Shown here: piece by piece, positions 58,904 to 64,000 of the stretch | Layout of the letters: every line of letters starts with the position of its first letter | Numbering within the stretch: the stretch's first letter is position 1 | Translations under genes and position numbers: made by a program | NCBI GenBank assembly: GCA_965247385.1 | Contig: CBDFHG010000002.1 | Location: forward strand, 1,116,001 to 1,180,000 | Direction: 5' to 3' | DNA: 64,000 nucleotides | Source: Thermohalobaculum sp965247385 | Lineage (GTDB): Bacteria > Pseudomonadota > Alphaproteobacteria > Rhodobacterales > Rhodobacteraceae | The notes under the pieces: generated by a model | Seen by the model: the letters and a program-made list of their open reading frames with translations, nothing else | Databases searched by the model: none | Told to the model about the DNA's origin: nothing

Positions 58904-60013
58904 ATGACGAAAAAAATCCGCCTGATTTCAGGCCTTGTCTTGTTCGCATTTTTAACCTCTCATCTGCTGAATTTATCGTTTGGGCTTATCTCCTTGAAGG
59001 CTCTTGATGACTCACGTCACTGGTTCTTGATTTTCTGGGCGACCAAGCTTGGTGTCGCTCTGATAATGATCTCGATTGTCACCCATTTGGTTCTCGGGCT
59101 GACGGCTCTTTACAACCGCAACACTTTAAGAATGAATCGCTCTGACATGATCCAGCTGATCTTGGGCCTGGTGATCTTCCCGCTTTTGTTTGGTCACATG
59201 CTTGGCGTTATCGTCGGGCCTTCGATGACCGGCATGCGACAGACATACTTTTCTATATTGACATTATTCTGGGTTCTGGATCCCGTTCTTGGCCTCAAAC
59301 AGGTGATTGTCACGGTTATTACCTGGATTCACGGCTGTATGGGATTGGTGATTTGGATGCGCATTCAATCTTGGTGGCCCCGCGTCGCCGGATTTGTCTA
59401 TCCTCTCGTCATTGCCATCCCGCTTCTGGCCCTGCTTGGCATGGTCGAAGCGGGTAAAGAAGTGATCGAACTCAATAGAGATCCGACATTTGCGGAAGCC
59501 GCCCTGAAGACTTTGTCTGCAACACCCGATATTTTCGAAAATCTGCTGTTTATGCAGACAATGGGAGTGTCGGGGTATTTTGCGATCCTCGTGTTTGTCC
59601 TGTTGGCCCGCTACATCCGCGTCAGGAAAGATGGCGGCGCCTTAAGCATCAGGTATGCAGACGGGACCAGGCTGGATGCCAAGCCCGGATTGACCCTGCT
59701 TGAGATCAGCCGCATGAACAACATCCCTCATGCCAGCCTTTGTGGGGGAAAGGGCCGATGCGGTACCTGCTTGGTGCGTATTCATGAGGGATGGGATCAC
59801 CTGTCCAAAGCCACAGAGCTTGAACAAACAACGCTAGCCCAGGTCAATGCGGATTCGGATACGCGACTTGCTTGCCAGGCCACCCCTGGCAAAGGAACTG
59901 TTTCGATCGAGCGACTTTTACCGGCCCATATTGAACCGAAGGATCTGCGTCGTGCCCGCAAATCGGAAGGCGATGAAACAGACGGCTATCTTGTTGCGGA
60001 TGGGGCAGAATGA
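58904..60013 (+). CDS. Membrane protein with C-terminal 2Fe-2S ferredoxin domain
   Basis: A 369-residue protein. The N-terminal half has about six TM segments and fumarate-reductase-cytochrome-like His residues (SHLLNLSFGL, THLVLGLTAL, FGHMLGVIVG, WIHGCMGLVIW), suggesting a b-type haem. Residues ~240-345 form a plant-type ferredoxin with CGGKGRCGTC and ACQ ligands. In many alphaproteobacteria this unit is fused to an adenylate cyclase; here the cyclase is absent and an MscS gene overlaps (ATGA) instead. Probably an electron-transfer or redox sensor. Confidence 0.8.
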   Translation: MTKKIRLISGLVLFAFLTSHLLNLSFGLISLKALDDSRHWFLIFWATKLGVALIMISIVTHLVLGLTALYNRNTLRMNRSDMIQLILGLVIFPLLFGHMLGVIVGPSMTGMRQTYFSILTLFWVLDPVLGLKQVIVTVITWIHGCMGLVIWMRIQSWWPRVAGFVYPLVIAIPLLALLGMVEAGKEVIELNRDPTFAEAALKTLSATPDIFENLLFMQTMGVSGYFAILVFVLLARYIRVRKDGGALSIRYADGTRLDAKPGLTLLEISRMNNIPHASLCGGKGRCGTCLVRIHEGWDHLSKATELEQTTLAQVNADSDTRLACQATPGKGTVSIERLLPAHIEPKDLRRARKSEGDETDGYLVADGAE

Positions 60014-62304
60014 AGCTCTTTCTCACACTTGTTGCCGTTGTGTGGTTGACGGTAACTGTCGTCCCGGGGCAAGCACAGACCGTTCCCGGACTGCCAGGAG
60101 CAAACTCCAGCGACAGCGACGAGCAGCAAACGTCAGAACAGGAAACTCGGGAACTGCTACGTCTCCTCAGCAAACCAGAACTGGTGGAGAGATTAAGGGA
60201 AGTTCTCCTTGAACCTGCCAACGGGCCAAACGAGCAGGCATTGACCGTCTCGGGCTTACAAAAATACCTTCAGGCGGCCTTGGTAAGAGTTGAAGTTCGC
60301 GTGCAAAACATCGTTCAGGCCGCCATTGCTGTTCCTGAACTGTCGGACGCCCTATCGACTGCGTGGCAAGAGCGCATGGCGGCGGATGATTTTCTGCAAT
60401 TCCCCGTTTACGTCATCATCTTTTTATTCGGGGGCTTTGGTCTTGAATGGCTGTACTGGTCTTACTTATCGGGATCATTAAAACGGATCGAACTCTCCAA
60501 ACCGAAATCCTATGGCAGTATCTTAAAAGCTGCAGTTCTTCGTGCTGCCCTTCTATTTGGCAGTATCTCGGTCTTTTCCTTTGGTAGCATTGGACTTTTT
60601 GTCAGCTTCACTTGGTCTCCATTTATTGTGGATATTGTCTTGTCCTTGCTGGTTGGTATCATCGCCATGCGAGTTTTTATCATGCTTGCGGTCTTTGTTC
60701 TGGCACCAAAAGTCGATGACTTGCGATTGCTGCCGTTGGACCAGACTGCGGCGCAAAATATCCACGCCTGGATTATCGGGGCCAGCAGTGTGGGTCTGAT
60801 CGGTTATCTTTGTGTCGACACCTTGGTGAGGCTGGCCATCGCACCCGCCTCCCTATTGGCGGTCGAGGCAATGACCGGGGCCGTCTTCGCCTTCGTGATC
60901 ATCTCTGCGATTTGGCAATCGAATTCTCTTGGACGAAAGCAGCCCGTCCTAAATGGCGTCGACGTCAGTGCAGACGGCAGCGCCACCACAGGCACCCTGA
61001 TGTCTGCACCGGGCAATTTCACCGCCGTTTTGTGGAGTGCGCTGGTCCTTATCGCTTTCCTCTTGTGGCTGCTCCAGATGAGCGTCGCAATGTGGACGTT
61101 GGTGATCCTGGCGATCCTCTTCCCGGCGATCAAATTATCCAACACTATGGTCGATCATATTTTCGACCACGTGGAGGATCATCGATCGGACCCGGATATT
61201 TCTGACGATCAGGCTGATCAGGAAGCGGACCCGGACGCGAAACCGCAGGCAACGTCCCCCAGCCGTTATGATTTCTACCGCCCCATAGCCGATCGTCTTA
61301 TGCGGTTCATCCTGGTGATCATCGCCTTTTCAACGCTGGGATTGGTCTGGGGCGTGACGTCGTTGCTGGAATCGGCGACCGATTCCTTCGCGCAGAAAAT
61401 ATTTGGCCTGATCATTGATATCGTCTTTGCCTTTCTCATCGCGGAACTTCTCTGGACCGCGATAGCGACGGCGATCGATCAGAAGCTGGCCACTATCGAT
61501 CCGCCCGTACCCGGTCGTGCTCCCGGCCCTGAAGCCCGGATCGCGACCCTGCTGCCGATGATGAGAAAAGTTCTGATGGTGACAATCTTGGTCATGGTCG
61601 TCCTGATTATCCTCTCCTCCATCGGCATTAATATCGGCCCGATCATCGCCGGTGCCGGCGTCCTTGGCATCGCTCTGGGTTTTGGCGCTCAGTCGCTGGT
61701 GAAAGATATTGTGTCCGGTGTGTTTTTTCTCATAGATGACGCGTTTCGCGTCGGCGAATATATTGAAACGGAGGATTTGCGCGGCACCGTGGAATCGGTG
61801 TCGATCCGCTCGTTGCGGGTTCGCCATCATCGCGGCGCCTTGCACACCATTCCCTTTGGCGAATTGAAATCCCTGACTAATTACAGTCGCGACTGGGTGA
61901 TCATGAAGCTGGAATTCCGGGTGCCGTTTGATACGGATATCAAACTGGTCAAGAAAATCATCAAAGAAGTCTCAGCCAAATTAAAGGAAAACGAAGCCTA
62001 CGGGCATCACTTCATCGAGCCGCTGAAGTCTCAGGGTGTACGGCGAATGGAAGAATTTAATATGGTCATCGGCGTCAAGTTTATGACGGTACCCGGCGAA
62101 CAATGGACGATCCGCCGCGACGCCTACCAACAAATCCGTGATGCTTTTGAAACCAACGGCATCCACTTCGCCACCCGCAATGTAAAAGTTGAAGTGATCA
62201 GCGACAGACCGCTTACCAGGGAGGAAGAGGAGGCAGCAGTCAGTGCTGCCCAGGAAAGCGTCGAAAACCAACTCCCGGCAAAACCCGCCCCGGATGAGCC
62301 GTGA
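60010..62304 (+). CDS. Large MscS-family mechanosensitive channel
   Basis: A 764-residue protein with a signal peptide (MKLFLTLVAVVWLTVTVVPG then QAQ), a periplasmic coiled segment, about ten TM helices, and the MscS core near 510-700: pore helix NIGPIIAGAGVLGIALGFGA QSLVKDIVSGVFFLIDD, then the beta domain GTVESVSIRSLRVRHHRGA and a C-terminal alpha-beta region. It resembles the larger MscK/YbdG-type channels. It starts within the previous gene, so the two are co-translated, which hints at redox-linked gating or a shared stress role; this is inference. Confidence 0.9.
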   Translation: MKLFLTLVAVVWLTVTVVPGQAQTVPGLPGANSSDSDEQQTSEQETRELLRLLSKPELVERLREVLLEPANGPNEQALTVSGLQKYLQAALVRVEVRVQNIVQAAIAVPELSDALSTAWQERMAADDFLQFPVYVIIFLFGGFGLEWLYWSYLSGSLKRIELSKPKSYGSILKAAVLRAALLFGSISVFSFGSIGLFVSFTWSPFIVDIVLSLLVGIIAMRVFIMLAVFVLAPKVDDLRLLPLDQTAAQNIHAWIIGASSVGLIGYLCVDTLVRLAIAPASLLAVEAMTGAVFAFVIISAIWQSNSLGRKQPVLNGVDVSADGSATTGTLMSAPGNFTAVLWSALVLIAFLLWLLQMSVAMWTLVILAILFPAIKLSNTMVDHIFDHVEDHRSDPDISDDQADQEADPDAKPQATSPSRYDFYRPIADRLMRFILVIIAFSTLGLVWGVTSLLESATDSFAQKIFGLIIDIVFAFLIAELLWTAIATAIDQKLATIDPPVPGRAPGPEARIATLLPMMRKVLMVTILVMVVLIILSSIGINIGPIIAGAGVLGIALGFGAQSLVKDIVSGVFFLIDDAFRVGEYIETEDLRGTVESVSIRSLRVRHHRGALHTIPFGELKSLTNYSRDWVIMKLEFRVPFDTDIKLVKKIIKEVSAKLKENEAYGHHFIEPLKSQGVRRMEEFNMVIGVKFMTVPGEQWTIRRDAYQQIRDAFETNGIHFATRNVKVEVISDRPLTREEEEAAVSAAQESVENQLPAKPAPDEP

Positions 62305-62336
62305 ACCGACATTCGGGTCGGAATGTCGGTTCACGG
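62299..62336. terminator. 16-bp-arm inverted repeat overlapping the channel stop codon
   Basis: CCGTGAACCGACATTC, six-base loop GGGTCG, then GAATGTCGGTTCACGG: perfect 16-bp arms. The left arm contains the TGA stop. There is no T-run, so it may be a Rho-independent-like RNA stabiliser rather than a classical terminator. Confidence 0.55.
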
Positions 62337-62640
62337 CATTCCGGACCCGGTTCAGAGCGATGTTGAACGCGTGCTTGTGACCCAAAGCGTGAATCGTGAA
62401 TTTTCTGGTTTGGATCGGTTTGGCCTTGTCAGCCCTCCCTATCCTGATCTTGAAACCATCCGAAACCAGACATTGCCCGGGGCGATCACCGATTAGCGGG
62501 TATCGCCCAAGGACGAAGCCGCTTTCGCGGCAATGGCGCTTGTCGCTGGTGTTGCGCGCTGAGCGGAGCGTTGTAATTTTGTGCTCTGCCGAACCTGGTT
62601 GACGATTGGGACTTTCTCGATCGATTGACGGGAGGTTCCG
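62337..62640. other. Intergenic stretch upstream of the integrase
   Basis: No gene recognised. 62625-62637 holds a GGGAGG ribosome site for the 62641 gene. It may include the end of the mobile element to which the integrase belonged. Confidence 0.4.
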
Positions 62641-63084
62641 ATGACAGAGGAGAAGATCACACCGCTTCGAGAGCGGATGATGGAAGATATGCGCATCCGT
62701 GGGATGGGCGACAAAGCCCGGAAGTCCCATATCCGGGCCATCAAGGATTTTGCTCGGTTTCTGAAGCGATCTCCGGATACGGCAACGCCCGAGGAGCTTC
62801 GGGCGTATCAGTTGCACATGACGGACACGGGCGTTACGGCCTCGACGTTCAACCCCCGCATTGTGGCGCTGCGGTTCTTTTTCGGGATGACCTGCGGGCG
62901 TGAAGATATGAAGCGGTTCATGCAGTTCCGGACCCGGCCACGCAAGCTGCCGGTCGGGTTCGGCGTTGAGGAGGTCTCGGACCTGTTGATGGCGACCCCG
63001 GGGGCGGGTCTCAAATACCGAGCGGCGCTGGGTATCTCACATGGCGCGGGCCTGCGGGCATCCGGGGTCTGCAACCTGTTCAAT
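62641..63084 (+). pseudogene. Tyrosine recombinase (XerC/IS91-associated type), 3' truncated
   Basis: N-terminal SAM-like core-binding domain (KARKSHIRAIKDFARFLKRS, TPEELRAYQLHMTDTGVTAS) and the beginning of the catalytic domain (LKYRAALGISHGAGLRASGV CNL, with the first Arg). Homology ends near 63084; the His-Arg-Tyr residues are missing. The frame stays open to 63897 only because it runs antisense through the ABC ATPase gene. Recombinases like this usually accompany IS91-type elements. Confidence 0.75.
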
Positions 63085-63123
63085 GTCCGAAAAGCTCCTT
63101 CCGTCAACGGATCGGTGAAGCCC

Positions 63124-63945
63124 TCAGATTGCTTCCTTAACCGCGCTCAAAAACCGTTGAGTGCGCTCTTTCTCGGGGCTGTTGAAGAGTTTATTAGGTG
63201 GACCCTGCTCCTCGATCTTTCCAGCGTAGAAAAAGCAGACCCGGTCAGAGATATCCTTGGCAAACCCCATCTGATGCGTAACCATGAGCATGGTGAGACT
63301 ATGCTCGCTTACCAGATATCTGATTACGCCGGTCACTTCGCTGATTACCTCCGGATCAAGGGCGGATGTCACCTCGTCAAACAGCATGACTTTGGGGCGC
63401 ATTGCCAGCGCCCGGGCGATGGCCACGCGCTGTTGCTGGCCACCAGACAGTCGGGAAGGGTGCTGGTCCCGTTTGTCGGCCATACCGACCATTTTCAACA
63501 GCTCTTCGGCACGTGCTTGTGCTTCTTTGCGCGGAATGCCCAGAACGCGCACCGGCCCTTCCATGCAATTTTGCAATGCGGTCATATGCGGAAACAGGTT
63601 GAAGTGCTGAAAACACATACCGATCTTGGAACGCATCTTGTGAAGGTGCTTGTTGTTTGCTGGCACAAGCGTTCCGTTTTTCTCCATGTGGGTCAGGGGC
63701 TCGCCGTCCACATAGATCACGCCGCCATTGATGGTCTCAAGCGTCATCAGCATGCGCAGAACGGTTGTTTTGCCGGAACCCGACGGGCCGATAATCGTGA
63801 CCATTTCACCGGCTTGCACATCCAGATCGAGCCGGTCGAGAACAACCAGACTGTCATAGCTCTTGGTCACATTCATGAAACGGACCATTGGAATTGAGGC
63901 CCCCTCCAACCGAAGTGGGTACTGCGTCAGGTCTTCCATATTCAC
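63124..63945 (-). CDS. ehuA: Polar amino-acid/ectoine-type ABC transporter ATP-binding protein (EhuA-like)
   Basis: A 273-residue ABC ATPase from GTG 63945 (ATG 63939 alternative). Walker A IIGPSGSGKTTVLRML, Q-loop CFQHFNLFPHMT, signature LSGGQQQRVAIARAL, Walker B KVMLFDEVTSALD. The EKNGTLVPANNKHLHKMRSK insertion and overall pattern fit EhuA of the ectoine/hydroxyectoine importer. The permease stop overlaps the GTG, so they are one operon read leftward out of the right edge. Confidence 0.85.
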   Translation of the reverse strand: MNMEDLTQYPLRLEGASIPMVRFMNVTKSYDSLVVLDRLDLDVQAGEMVTIIGPSGSGKTTVLRMLMTLETINGGVIYVDGEPLTHMEKNGTLVPANNKHLHKMRSKIGMCFQHFNLFPHMTALQNCMEGPVRVLGIPRKEAQARAEELLKMVGMADKRDQHPSRLSGGQQQRVAIARALAMRPKVMLFDEVTSALDPEVISEVTGVIRYLVSEHSLTMLMVTHQMGFAKDISDRVCFFYAGKIEEQGPPNKLFNSPEKERTQRFLSAVKEAI

Positions 63946-64000
63946 ATTCCCATTCTGCGGCGCGTATAGCCCTCAAAGACCTTGATCAGGCCTGCTGTGG
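63942..64000 (-). CDS. ABC transporter permease, C-terminal end (partial)
   Basis: The last ~18 codons, TAGLIKVFEGYTRRRMGM, end in TGA at 63944-63942, overlapping the ATPase start. Basic C terminus typical of amino-acid-type permeases (EhuD/EhuC). The rest lies beyond the window. Confidence 0.65.
   Translation of the reverse strand, partial: TAGLIKVFEGYTRRRMGM

Noticed and set aside
63085..63897. Continuation of the integrase frame to 63897
   Set aside because: Homology to recombinases ends near 63084; the rest is antisense to the ABC ATPase.

Overview
The window is from a GC-rich alphaproteobacterium. The proteins read as Rhodospirillales/Rhodobacterales-like, but I cannot name a genus. 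Core genes are in place: the 3' end of ilvH followed by ilvC, secG, pyrG, rpe, a YbaK-type editing protein and an enoyl-CoA hydratase. Between them lies a large accessory load of insertion sequences, toxin-antitoxin modules and two multi-gene defence-type loci. No rRNA or tRNA gene was recognised.

Layout. 1-2345: ilvH (partial), a proline-rich lipoprotein candidate, ilvC. 2596-4470: a decayed DCC protein, a toxin-antitoxin pair, and IS256 and ISL3 remnants. 4696-10844: a more AT-rich catabolic block with an IlvD/Edd-type sugar-acid dehydratase divergent from a tripartite tricarboxylate transporter (TctC-TctB-TctA) and a LacI-type regulator. Two near-identical operator-like repeats lie in the divergent promoter region. 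11241-16355: an IS200 copy lacking its catalytic tyrosine, YbaK (frameshifted), enoyl-CoA hydratase, secG, a glycosyltransferase and a frameshifted LABN gene abutting an IS5 tail. 16672-20106: a peptide-type ABC substrate-binding protein and pyrG. 20229-30557: a HigBA-like module, a SYLF protein, an ankyrin protein boxed in by IS1182/IS256 pieces, a complete IS1182 with target duplication, a frameshifted recombinase, a DUF2513 protein, a complete ISNCY-like element with target duplication, a DUF6338 gene and IS debris.

30641-36544 is the most interesting region. It is a tightly overlapping operon of a small ribbon-helix-helix-like protein, a cytosine-5 DNA methyltransferase, a Vsr-like endonuclease (with its catalytic Asp replaced by Gly), a 746-residue protein carrying both an N-terminal MORC/HSP90-type GHKL ATPase and a C-terminal histidine-kinase-like core, a protein beginning with a receiver-like domain, and an unknown 225-residue protein. 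It looks like a restriction-modification-type system with a phosphorelay built in. 36669-42054 holds an HNH protein and IS21 split by IS1380; rpe follows. 43516-44664 is a deleted IS66.

44799-54308 is a second defence-type locus: a MORC-like GHKL ATPase, a Z1 helicase-like protein, a PD-(D/E)XK protein and an AIPR protein. This operon is bracketed by a perfect 16-bp inverted repeat. Divergent Vsr and cytosine methyltransferase genes follow. An N-terminal scrap of sbcB and an IS5 scrap mark the right edge. 54741-64000 returns to chromosomal content: a 3-hydroxyisobutyrate dehydrogenase-like enzyme, a penicillin-acylase-family hydrolase, a membrane/2Fe-2S protein overlapping a large MscS channel, a truncated integrase and an EhuA-type ABC ATPase with the end of its permease.

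Several genes carry single frameshifts (ybaK, LABN, integrase, DUF6338, istA). Some are in decayed mobile DNA and are plausible. Those in ordinary genes could equally be assembly errors.
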